From Sphingobium ummariense RL-3 (GTDB taxonomy: Bacteria; Pseudomonadota; Alphaproteobacteria; Sphingomonadales; Sphingomonadaceae), in the NCBI RefSeq assembly GCF_000447205.1, contig NZ_AUWY01000132.1:1-58742 (forward strand): 58,742 nt of DNA. Direction: 5' to 3'. Each line of letters opens with the position of its first letter. Positions within the stretch are counted from its first letter, which is position 1. A program made the position numbers and the translations under genes. Of the stretch, positions 40,096 to 48,137 are shown in pieces. A model generated the notes under the pieces. The model did no database searches. It saw only the letters and a program-made list of their open reading frames with translations, and was not told the origin of the DNA.

Positions 40096-43065
40096 CTACG
40101 CTACACGCTTCAACCGCGCCATTGGCTCGTTGAGTGGGTGGAATTCACCTGCTGGAAGTCGCCTGGCCTGCTCCCAGAGGTAATCGCCGGTCAGACTGAT
40201 GTGCGCCCAGCCCATCGGAGAAAGGTGCGCAAGCAGTGCCGCATCGAACGTCGTGCCGACAGCGTTGAGGTGCTGGGCGGCCCGGTCGAGATAGACCGTG
40301 TTCCAGTAGGAAATCGCCGCAATCAGCAGGTTCAGCCCAGATGCGCGAAATTCCTGATTTTCCAGCGAGCGATCGGTGAACCGACCCTGCCGGTTGGTAT
40401 AGATGGCGGCGGCAAGCGTGTGCCTCGCCTCGCCTTTGTTGAGACCGGCCTGACAGGCACGTCGCAGTTCCGGTTGTTCAAGCCAATCGAGCGTGAACAA
40501 AGTGCGCTCGATACGGCCCAGTTCAGCCAATGCAAAATCCAGCCTGTTCTGGCGTTTGTAGGCGGCAAGTTTTCGCAAGATTACTGACGGCGCCACCGTG
40601 CCATCCTTGATTGAGGCGACAATCCTGACGATGTCATCCCAATCGGCCTCGATCGCTGCCGTTTTGATGGTGCGGCCCATCAGATTTTCGATGCCCTTGT
40701 ATGTCGATGGCGCAGCGATCGAACCCAGCTTGCGGTCGCCAATATCGCGCAGCCGGGGCGCGAAGCGGAACCCGAGTAGGTGGCAGAGTGCGAAAACATG
40801 ATCGGTGGCGCCGCCGGTATCGGTATAGTGCTCATGCAACGGAAGGTTGCCGGCGCCCAGGACAAGCCCGTCGAGCACGTAAGGCGCTTCACCTGCCGTC
40901 GCGGACATGATCCGTGATCCGAATGATGCGAAGTGATCGGAAAGGTGAGAATAGATTTTCACGCCAGGTTCGGCGCCATATTTGGCATTGACGTCCGCCG
41001 CCCCTGAACGGCTCCGCCCCGACCGGAAGAACTGGCCATCGGACGACGAACTGGTGCCAGCGCCCCAATGCCGCGCGAAGGGTAATTCGTGATGGGCTGA
41101 GATGATCATGGCCAGCGCGGCCTGATAGTTCTCGGGTGAAAGATACCAGTTGTGGGTCCATGCGAGTTGGGCATAGCTGACGCCTTCGCTGGCATTGGCC
41201 ATCCGCTCCAGCCCGAGGTTGGTGCCATCAGCCAGAATTGCGGCGAGTACCGTGCTGGGGTTGTCGTGCTCCTTGCCTGAGCGCAGGTCACGGAATGCGT
41301 TCAAAAAACCAGTGCGTTCGGCGACTTCAAGCAGCAGCTCGGTGATGCGCACGCGGGGAAGCAGGGTATCGAGCTTGCGATCGAGGGCTTCAGCTTCCGG
41401 TGGGGTGACAGGCGGCATTTGCTGAAGCTTGAGCCGGTCTCGTTCGAGCGACACTCCCTCAAGCTTGTTTGTTTTCAACTGCTTGGCAAATCGGCGCAGC
41501 CGCCAGTCAAGATTTCGTGCCCGGTCAGCGAGGTAGGATGCAGCATTTGAATCGAACGGAAGCACATCCGCCACTTTGGCGGCGTCGCGCCGACCCAGCA
41601 AATAGGCATCGAAGCGCTGATAGTTGCGGGTTCCCTCGATCCATACATCACCGGCGCGCAAACGATCACGCAAGGTTGCCATGATCGCAATTTCATAACG
41701 TCGGCGGTCGATACGGCCGCTTTCGGTGATGAGACGCTTCCACTGCCGATTGGGGAATGGCAGTGGAACGCCATCGGGAAGGTCGCGCGACTTTCGTGTG
41801 TTCGCATCGCGAATGACATCGATGGCTTTGATCAGTGCCGTCCCTGTTCCAGACGCCTTGAAGGTGAAGGCGTCCAGAAATGCCGGGCTGAAACGCCGTA
41901 GCGTGGCGTAACGCTCGGTTGCCGTTACCAGTGCGTCCTCGCCGGCAAGATCAGCAAGGGCATCTACTTGGGCCTTTGCCGCAACAAGCCGGTGCCAGCC
42001 CACCGCTTCGTCAATCAATTCGAGCGGATCGCCGCCATTCTGGACAGCCTCATCAAGTGCTGTAATCGTGGCGCCAAACAGCCGCATGAGTTGCCCCACC
42101 GACTGAATACTATCTTGGTAGCGACGCTCGCGCCCACGCCGCGCGCGCGTGAACATGCCGCCGATAAGTCGGTCAAACATTTGGATCGCGGCATCGGCAA
42201 GTCTGGCCTCAAGGTCGATCACTGCGGCCGTCAACGTCGCCCGCCTGCGATTGACGCTGTAATCCGAAAGCAGGAATGCCGGTGCCACGCCGCCCTCGCG
42301 GACAAATTGGGCAAAGCGGAATTCCGGAATGGCGCCCCCAACTACCGGGTGGATACCTATGCCGCGAACATAGCGCAGGCGCTCAAGCAAGCCATTGATA
42401 TTGGCCGCAGTCGGGGCTTCTTCGAAATTACGCAACCACGCCAGCGGTGTCATGCCGAAATCCGGGTTGTTGATTACGAGTTCGTCTAGCCGTGTCAGTT
42501 CAGCAGAGCTGAGGCCTTCGACGATTGCGGCTGCGGCAGCTTTGCGTGCGCGTGCCCGGCCAGCAAGACCGGCGCGTTCCAGTGTGTCGCCTGACGGAAG
42601 AATGAACCGCTCACCCTTCAGGCCAACCATGAGGGCGCGAACAATCGGTTCACCTCTGTCTGTATACTCGGCGGCTTGCGCGGCAAGATTCAGGGCAAGT
42701 GCCAGGTCGCCGCGTCGAAACGGGCGTATGCCAAGATAACGCGCCACGAGATCGGCATGATCGGTACGGGTTTGCGCGCGCTGACCATATGCAGAGAAGG
42801 AGGAAGGATCGACGAATAACTGTGCCGCGAGGTACTGAAGAATGACGTCGGGAAGCCCGATCTCGGGTTGCAGACCAAAGCCGGGATGTCGCATCAAAGC
42901 GATTTGTGCAGCCAGACCGAGGCGATTTGCTGGACCATAGCGGCGCCCAACCAATTCAACATCTTCCGCAGAAAGGGTATAATGCCCAATGATCGCGGTT
43001 TCTTGGACAGGAGGATCGAACAGGCGCCGGCGCTCGTCTCCGGTCAGAAGTCGGCGTCGTGCCAT
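40096..43065 (-). CDS. tnpA: Tn3-family transposase
   Basis: A 988-residue DDE transposase of normal Tn3-family length. The N-terminal DUF4158-like part begins RRRLLTGDERRRLFDPP. Catalytic signatures are SSDGQFFRSG, GATDHVFALCHLLGF and SLENQEFRASGLNLLIAAI. The ATG at 43065 (MARRRLL) is the family start; the longer frame overlaps the merA end. No frameshift seen. Confidence 0.95.
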   Translation of the reverse strand: MARRRLLTGDERRRLFDPPVQETAIIGHYTLSAEDVELVGRRYGPANRLGLAAQIALMRHPGFGLQPEIGLPDVILQYLAAQLFVDPSSFSAYGQRAQTRTDHADLVARYLGIRPFRRGDLALALNLAAQAAEYTDRGEPIVRALMVGLKGERFILPSGDTLERAGLAGRARARKAAAAAIVEGLSSAELTRLDELVINNPDFGMTPLAWLRNFEEAPTAANINGLLERLRYVRGIGIHPVVGGAIPEFRFAQFVREGGVAPAFLLSDYSVNRRRATLTAAVIDLEARLADAAIQMFDRLIGGMFTRARRGRERRYQDSIQSVGQLMRLFGATITALDEAVQNGGDPLELIDEAVGWHRLVAAKAQVDALADLAGEDALVTATERYATLRRFSPAFLDAFTFKASGTGTALIKAIDVIRDANTRKSRDLPDGVPLPFPNRQWKRLITESGRIDRRRYEIAIMATLRDRLRAGDVWIEGTRNYQRFDAYLLGRRDAAKVADVLPFDSNAASYLADRARNLDWRLRRFAKQLKTNKLEGVSLERDRLKLQQMPPVTPPEAEALDRKLDTLLPRVRITELLLEVAERTGFLNAFRDLRSGKEHDNPSTVLAAILADGTNLGLERMANASEGVSYAQLAWTHNWYLSPENYQAALAMIISAHHELPFARHWGAGTSSSSDGQFFRSGRSRSGAADVNAKYGAEPGVKIYSHLSDHFASFGSRIMSATAGEAPYVLDGLVLGAGNLPLHEHYTDTGGATDHVFALCHLLGFRFAPRLRDIGDRKLGSIAAPSTYKGIENLMGRTIKTAAIEADWDDIVRIVASIKDGTVAPSVILRKLAAYKRQNRLDFALAELGRIERTLFTLDWLEQPELRRACQAGLNKGEARHTLAAAIYTNRQGRFTDRSLENQEFRASGLNLLIAAISYWNTVYLDRAAQHLNAVGTTFDAALLAHLSPMGWAHISLTGDYLWEQARRLPAGEFHPLNEPMARLKRVA

Positions 43066-43156
43066 TTTGCTCTCCCGCTGAGGCGAATAACAAAATTGAC
43101 ACCAAAGCGGCTTGCACTGGAGGGAGGCCATTCGTTGCCGGTTGATCCCCGAGCAA

Positions 43157-44575
43157 TCACCCGGCGCAGCAAGACAGTTTGGCGACATCCTTATCAAACG
43201 TTTGGGCCGCCAGTTTGAGGCCTTCCACAGTGGTCAGGTAAGGAAATATCGTTGCACCCAATTCCAGGGTGGTCATGCCGTGTTTGATCGCCAGCACCAG
43301 TGTCTGGATCGAATCCGCGCCTTCGGGTGCCATGATCTGGCCGCCCAGCAAACGGTCGTTCGCCTTGTCGGCAATCAGTTTGATGAGACCCCGCGTATCG
43401 CGTGCTGCCAGTGCCCTTGGCACAGCATCGAGCGGGAGCAGCGAAACCTTGATGTCCAGGCCTTGCGCCCGTGCTGTCGTTTCAGTGAGGCCGGCGCTGG
43501 CGACTTGCGGGTCGGTGAAGACGACGGATGGCATGGAGGAATTGTCGTAGCGGTATTGGTTGCCCGTCACCGCGTTGCGCGCGGCCAGTTTTGCGCCATA
43601 GGCGGCCATGTAGACGAACTGGTCCCGTCCCGTTACATCGCCCGCCGCGTAAATGCCTGGAACCGACGTTTCGAGGTGGTCATCGACGACGATTCCACCA
43701 TTACGGGCAAGCACTATGCCGCGCTCCTCCAGCCCAAGCCCGTCGCTATTGGGTCGGCGTCCGGTGGCGATGAGCACCTGTTCCGCCGCGACGGTGTCAC
43801 AATGCCCCTCGCAGGTCAATTCGACCCCGCTCTGTGTTTGGGCGATACGCTGATAGCCGACACCTGCGCAAACCCGCACGCCCTCGGCTTCCAAATAGTT
43901 TTTCAGCGCGGCACTCACTTCCGGGTCCATTTCGGGGAGCAGGCGGCTTCGGCAGCAGATGGTGACATCAACGCCCAGACGCGAAAACATCTGTCCCAGT
44001 TCTACCCCGATCACCCCGCCACCGATCACCAGCAGCGATTTGGGCAAGCGATCCAGCGCCAGCGCCGATGTGCTGGTTAGGTAGGGCACGCTGTCCATCC
44101 CCGGAATCGGCGGCACGGCGGCGTGCGCACCCATCGCCAATATGACCTTGCCGACCTTCATGGGCGCATCGCCGACAATCAGCGCACCATCGGCAAAGCG
44201 TGCCTTGCCCTCGATATAGCTCACACCGTCATAGGCGGGCAGCAGATCGACATATTTTTTTTGGCGCAGCGTCGTGACAAGATCGTCCTTCGACGCCGCC
44301 AATACGGACCAGTCATCCATCTGGACAGCGCCCCCAAGGCCGGGAAAGCGCGCGGCGGCAAGCCCACCATGCACCGCTTCGGCGGCGCGGATCAGCGTCT
44401 TGGAAGGAACGCAGCCAACATTGACACAGGTGCCGCCAATCGTGCCGTGACCGACGAGCGCCACTTTCGCGCCCAGATCGGCAGCGGCGATCGCGGCGGA
44501 GAACCCGGCAGAACCCGCGCCGATGACGGCCACGTCAAATCCTTCCTGCCCGGGGCGGTTGCAACAGTCGTTCAT
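43157..44575 (-). CDS. merA: Mercuric reductase MerA
   Basis: A 472-residue flavoprotein that reduces Hg(II) to Hg(0) with NADPH. FAD motif IGAGSAGFSA (18-27), redox-active GGTCVNVGCVPSK with C50 and C55, NAD motif VIGGGVIGVELGQ, and the C-terminal cysteine pair SCCAG (469-470) that hands over mercury. The N-terminal NmerA metal-binding domain is absent. A small CC near residue 4 is present. Last gene of the mer operon. Confidence 0.96.
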   Translation of the reverse strand: MNDCCNRPGQEGFDVAVIGAGSAGFSAAIAAADLGAKVALVGHGTIGGTCVNVGCVPSKTLIRAAEAVHGGLAAARFPGLGGAVQMDDWSVLAASKDDLVTTLRQKKYVDLLPAYDGVSYIEGKARFADGALIVGDAPMKVGKVILAMGAHAAVPPIPGMDSVPYLTSTSALALDRLPKSLLVIGGGVIGVELGQMFSRLGVDVTICCRSRLLPEMDPEVSAALKNYLEAEGVRVCAGVGYQRIAQTQSGVELTCEGHCDTVAAEQVLIATGRRPNSDGLGLEERGIVLARNGGIVVDDHLETSVPGIYAAGDVTGRDQFVYMAAYGAKLAARNAVTGNQYRYDNSSMPSVVFTDPQVASAGLTETTARAQGLDIKVSLLPLDAVPRALAARDTRGLIKLIADKANDRLLGGQIMAPEGADSIQTLVLAIKHGMTTLELGATIFPYLTTVEGLKLAAQTFDKDVAKLSCCAG

Positions 44576-44612
44576 TGCTTATCGCTTTCTTGAGGCGCTG
44601 GCGGCGCCCCGC

Positions 44613-44942
44613 TCAGTTTTGAATAGCGCGCGCCGGATAACCCGCGTTGGTTGATGCAGCGGCAATCGCAGCAGCATTGGTGCGGCGCGGGTTATAGGTT
44701 GCGCGCGCGGTCTTGGCTGCGAAATCGACCGTGACCGCCGTTACCCCGGCGACGCCTTCCATCGCCTTCTTCACGGTGATCGGGCAGGTGGCGCAGGTCA
44801 TGTTCTCTATGGCAAAGGTGGTTTGCTTCTGAGCGGTTGCGGTAGCCGCGGGGCGATCTTGCGCCGTGCCACTAACTGCATAGGCGACCCCGCCGCCAGC
44901 CATAGCCAGCACGGCCATAGCGATACATACTGTCTTTTTCAT
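44613..44942 (-). CDS. merP: Periplasmic mercury carrier MerP
   Basis: A 109-residue protein with a signal peptide and one HMA domain; ENMTCATCPITVKKA places the mercury-binding cysteines at 50 and 53. It passes Hg(II) to MerT. Lies 12 bp after merT. Confidence 0.95.
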   Translation of the reverse strand: MKKTVCIAMAVLAMAGGGVAYAVSGTAQDRPAATATAQKQTTFAIENMTCATCPITVKKAMEGVAGVTAVTVDFAAKTARATYNPRRTNAAAIAAASTNAGYPARAIQN

Positions 44943-44954
44943 GGGTATTTCCTT

Positions 44955-45350
44955 TCAATAGAACCAGGGTGCCCACCAGTCGATGGTGAGCGCCAGGATG
45001 GCGACGGCAAGGCCCAGCCACAGCACCGCCTTGGTGGTCCAAGCCGATTGTGGACGAGCGCAGTAGGAACCGTCTTCACAGGGCGGTTTCGGCTTGAAAT
45101 AGACATGCCAGAAGCCGTAGCCGAGCAGCGCGAGCGTTACGCCTGCGACATAGGGCTTGTAAGGTTCGAGCGCCGTCAGGTTGGCGATCCACGCGCCGGA
45201 AATTCCGAGCATAACCAACAGTAGCGGGACGACGCAGCAAGCCGAGGCGAGCCCCGCGCCGATCAATGCGCCCGCCGCAACCCAGTTTGCCTGCTTCGGC
45301 TCGTGGTTTTCGGTGAGGGCTGGCTGTCCCGCTTCCGGCGTTGAGACCAT
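44955..45350 (-). CDS. merT: Mercury importer MerT
   Basis: A 131-residue inner membrane transporter with three helices. The cysteine pair C38-C39 (LASACCVVPLLL) is in helix one, and C90 and C96 (PPCEDGSYC) lie in the cytoplasmic loop. ATG 45350 is used; the longer frame crosses the operator. First gene of the operon. Confidence 0.94.
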   Translation of the reverse strand: MVSTPEAGQPALTENHEPKQANWVAAGALIGAGLASACCVVPLLLVMLGISGAWIANLTALEPYKPYVAGVTLALLGYGFWHVYFKPKPPCEDGSYCARPQSAWTTKAVLWLGLAVAILALTIDWWAPWFY

Positions 45351-45384
45351 GGCTTGAATCCCTTGTTCCAACTGAGTGATTCGC

Positions 45385-45415
45385 AGTGTAGGCTCTGTAG
45401 CCACTACAGACTCAA
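45385..45415 (-). promoter_or_regulatory. mer operator-promoter
   Basis: On the minus strand TTGAGT (45410-45415), a 19-bp spacer and TACACT (45385-45390). The spacer holds the dyad CTGTAG-TGG-CTACAG. The over-long 19-bp spacing is the hallmark of MerR-activated promoters, which MerR untwists when mercury binds. Confidence 0.9.
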
Positions 45416-45426
45416 GAGGTATTTTC

Positions 45427-45849
45427 ATGGAGCAACAGGTCGGCATCTTGCGTGCCCAGCTTGCCCGGAAAACAGGCTGCAATCTCGAAACCATCCGCTA
45501 TTACGAGAAGGTGGGATTGCTGCCGGGGCCGCCTCGCAGTTCCAACGGCTACCGCGTCTATTCGCCGGAACTGGTGCAAAGGTTGCAGTTCATCCTGCGC
45601 GCGCGCGACCTTGGCTATGCAATGGATGAGATACGGTCATTGTTGTCGCTCACCGATACCGGTGCACAAACCTGCGCGGAGGTTATGGCGAGAACCGAAC
45701 TCCACCTTGAAGATGTCCGCCGCCGCATTGCAGATTTGCAGAAGATAGAGGTGACGCTGGCGACCACGTTAGCCAGATGCACTGGAGATGACGTTGCCGA
45801 ATGTCCCATCCTGGAAGCACTCCAGTTTTTACCCCATCAAGGCAATTGA
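45427..45849 (+). CDS. merR: Mercury-responsive regulator MerR
   Basis: A 140-residue MerR with the N-terminal winged helix (CNLETIRYYEKVGLLPGP) and the three mercury ligands C83, C118 and C126 (ARCTGDDVAECPIL). Reads away from merT across the shared operator. ATG 45427 chosen because an upstream start would include the operator. Confidence 0.94.
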   Translation: MEQQVGILRAQLARKTGCNLETIRYYEKVGLLPGPPRSSNGYRVYSPELVQRLQFILRARDLGYAMDEIRSLLSLTDTGAQTCAEVMARTELHLEDVRRRIADLQKIEVTLATTLARCTGDDVAECPILEALQFLPHQGN

Positions 45850-46020
45850 CGCCATCTTTGAGGGATTTGATTTTGTGATGTCAGCTTGGAGTATAGCCTA
45901 TCCGGACGTCAGGCAGGCGATCCAAAATATGTCAGCTAAGAGCCGTGTTAGGATATTCTTGACATGTGGTGACCAACATCTAAGGCCTTAACCTGACAGA
46001 TCGGGCATCAGGGGGGTAAA
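45850..46020. other. Probable res region of the Tn3-type resolvase
   Basis: A 171-bp gap before tnpR, more AT-rich than its surroundings, with related pieces such as TGTCAGCTAAG (near 45930) and TGTCAGCTTGG (near 45878). Tn3 resolvases act at three subsites directly upstream of tnpR. Exact subsites not resolved. Confidence 0.5.
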
Positions 46021-46581
46021 ATGAAGGGGCAGAGGATTGGCTATGTCCGGGTCAGCGCCTTTGAACAGAATGTTGACCGCCAGTTGGACGGCATTGTTCT
46101 CGACCGAGTCTTTACCGACCGCGCCTCAGGCAAGGATGTTGGCCGCCCGCAGCTCGACGCGATGCTCTCCTTCATTCGCGAGGGCGACACACTGGTCGTC
46201 CACAGCATGGACCGCCTCGCGCGCAATCTCGATGACCTGCGCAAGCTTGTCCAGTCGCTCACCCGTCAAGGCATCCGCATTGAGTTCGTCAAGGAAAGCC
46301 TCTCCTTCACCGGCGAGGATTCACCGATGGCCAATCTCATGCTCTCGGTCATGGGCGCGTTCGCCGAGTTCGAGCGTGCCCTGATCCGCGAACGCCAACG
46401 CGAAGGCATTGCGCTTGCTAAACAGCGCGGGGCCTATCGTGGGCGGCGCAAGATGCTTTCGAAGGAGCTCGTGGCCGAATTGGTGCGTCGCGTGGGTGAC
46501 GGCGAGAAGAAGTCGGTAATTGCCCGCGACATGGGAATCAGTCGGGAAACGCTTTATCAATATTTACGGGCGGTGGGCTAA
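46021..46581 (+). CDS. tnpR: Tn3-family resolvase TnpR
   Basis: A 186-residue serine resolvase: RIGYVRVSAFEQNVDRQLDG with catalytic S12, SMDRLARNLDDL, FERALIRERQREG, and a C-terminal helix-turn-helix (SVIARDMGISRETLYQYL). AGGGGGGTAAA precedes the ATG. Full length. Confidence 0.95.
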   Translation: MKGQRIGYVRVSAFEQNVDRQLDGIVLDRVFTDRASGKDVGRPQLDAMLSFIREGDTLVVHSMDRLARNLDDLRKLVQSLTRQGIRIEFVKESLSFTGEDSPMANLMLSVMGAFAEFERALIRERQREGIALAKQRGAYRGRRKMLSKELVAELVRRVGDGEKKSVIARDMGISRETLYQYLRAVG

Positions 46582-46596
46582 CCTTGAGACCGGTTT

Positions 46597-46902
46597 TTAC
46601 TGCTCCGGTTGTCCGCGCGTGATCTGTTCAGCTGCAACCTCGAAAGGGGATGTCGTATTGGCGGTGGGATTGTAGGAGCGGTCAATCCGATTGCGGATGC
46701 GGTTCTGCACCCGATTGGTGACACGATTGCTGATGCGGCCCATCGGTTCGGCCTGGATGCTAGCGGCGGTCTGGCGCTGCCCCACCTGTCCCACGGCAGA
46801 GTCTGCGACTTGCCCGGGACGCGGCGTCTCTTGCGCCTGTGTGGGAGAGGCGACCAGTGGCAGGGCGGCCGCGGTGCCAATGATGAACGCAGAAAATCTC
46901 AT
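46597..46902 (-). CDS. Small secreted protein at the end of the polysaccharide operon
   Basis: A 101-residue protein with a signal peptide (TQAQE) and an arginine/asparagine repeat in the middle (RISNRVTNRVQNRIRNRIDR). Overlaps the upstream stop as ATGA, so it is part of the polysaccharide operon. Function unknown. It ends 16 bp from the resolvase. Confidence 0.7.
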   Translation of the reverse strand: MRFSAFIIGTAAALPLVASPTQAQETPRPGQVADSAVGQVGQRQTAASIQAEPMGRISNRVTNRVQNRIRNRIDRSYNPTANTTSPFEVAAEQITRGQPEQ

Positions 46903-48137
46903 GAGGCGGTCCTTGCAGGGCGGATCTGGATGCGGTCAATCTGTCCCGACACGCCGCCAATATCGTCGGACGACCGCGCGACCAGCGTTAGCATCTGTAC
47001 CGGGCAATCTGCGGGCACCCTGAGACTGCCTCGGAAACGGCCACTCGCCTGCGACGAATTGGGCAGTTCCACTCTTCCAACCTCACCGCCTGTCTGGCAG
47101 CGCAGCGCCCAATAGGGTCGCGAACGCGCGGGCTGATTGATCCCGACACTCCGCCCTTCCAGCACATAATCTCCCGGCGGCAGCATCTGGAGTTGTTGCA
47201 GCAGCGGGCCGCCATTGCCCATCGACACAGTGAAATCGAACAGGCCGTTGGTGGCATCGGGCAGGATCGCGGTCGATACGCCGAGACCGTTAACTGCCAC
47301 CCAGTCAAACGCGCTGCGCGCCTCGAGTAGGATTCTGAAAGCGGGGTCGCGCGACTGACGCGGATCGCTGCCAGCGTGAGTGACGGCATAATAGGCCCAG
47401 GCCTCATCGAACAGCTTGGCTGCCAGTAACTGGTTGATGAGCGACACGCCCGCAGCTTCTGGCACGGGAACGCGTGCTGCCTGCAAGGCGCGGAAGAAGG
47501 CGGCGCTTGCCGCTGGGTCAGGTTCGTTCCGTGCAGTATGATATATGAATTTGGTGCCCCAGATGGGTTGTCCGACTAGGGTTTTGACCAGCTCTGCGCG
47601 GATCGACGGGTCGGACAGCGCAGAGGTCAGCACGGGAAAAAGGAGCTCGGGCGCGTTCTTCTTGGTACGTAGCGCGATATCATAATGCCGAAGTGCGCCG
47701 GAAATGTCATCCTGCGCCACAGCCAGCTCGATCGCCATCAACTGCGTGCGCAGGTCGCGCCGCGACAGTCTTTGCGAATAGGCAAGCAGACGCTCACCCC
47801 CCTCTTGGTCGCCGTGCGCAAGGGCATCGGTGGCAAGCGTCGCCACCGCTTCGACGGCGGTCGGATCATGCCGCAGCGCATTGCGCGCGAGGGTGACCGC
47901 ACGGGTCCGATCCGCTTCGCTCGCATCCGGACGATAAAGCGCCTGCGAAAGGCGCCCCGCTATGCGTCCATTATTTGGCGCCAGCGCATAGGCTTCCTCG
48001 ATCCGGCTGTCGGGTAACACCAGCGCTAGCGACTGTATGACCGAAAAATAGCCAATCCAGCTGACGACCCCGGCCAGAACGAGGCGAATACCCCATTCGC
48101 GCGATGAAGGTCGCGGCTGGGAGGGCTTATCCTTCAT
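46899..48137 (-). CDS. Membrane-anchored TPR-like polysaccharide protein
   Basis: A 412-residue protein with one N-terminal membrane helix (LVLAGVVSWIGYFSVIQSLA), a helical repeat region (residues ~50-240, TPR-like, APNNGRIAGRLSQALYRPD and similar), and a C-terminal beta domain. Such proteins occur with Wzc/Wza in sphingomonad exopolysaccharide clusters. Coupled to the kinase gene by TGATG. Confidence 0.7.
   Translation of the reverse strand: MKDKPSQPRPSSREWGIRLVLAGVVSWIGYFSVIQSLALVLPDSRIEEAYALAPNNGRIAGRLSQALYRPDASEADRTRAVTLARNALRHDPTAVEAVATLATDALAHGDQEGGERLLAYSQRLSRRDLRTQLMAIELAVAQDDISGALRHYDIALRTKKNAPELLFPVLTSALSDPSIRAELVKTLVGQPIWGTKFIYHTARNEPDPAASAAFFRALQAARVPVPEAAGVSLINQLLAAKLFDEAWAYYAVTHAGSDPRQSRDPAFRILLEARSAFDWVAVNGLGVSTAILPDATNGLFDFTVSMGNGGPLLQQLQMLPPGDYVLEGRSVGINQPARSRPYWALRCQTGGEVGRVELPNSSQASGRFRGSLRVPADCPVQMLTLVARSSDDIGGVSGQIDRIQIRPARTAS

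Larger units (their letters stand above)
40096..46581. mobile_element. Tn3-family mercury resistance unit, ends unresolved
   Basis: A Tn3-type transposase at the left (minus) and a Tn3-type resolvase at the right (plus) enclose merR, merT, merP and merA. I could not find the usual 38-bp GGGG-starting ends. The coordinates given are gene limits only. A short inverted match (CTCAAGGTT at 40044-40052 and its complement at 46580-46588) is the only end candidate and is weak. Confidence 0.65.

Noticed and set aside
40044..46588. CTCAAGGTT and its inverted copy as ends of the Tn3-type element.
   Set aside because: Only nine bases match well, no GGGG start, no matching target duplication, and the right copy overlaps the resolvase stop codon.
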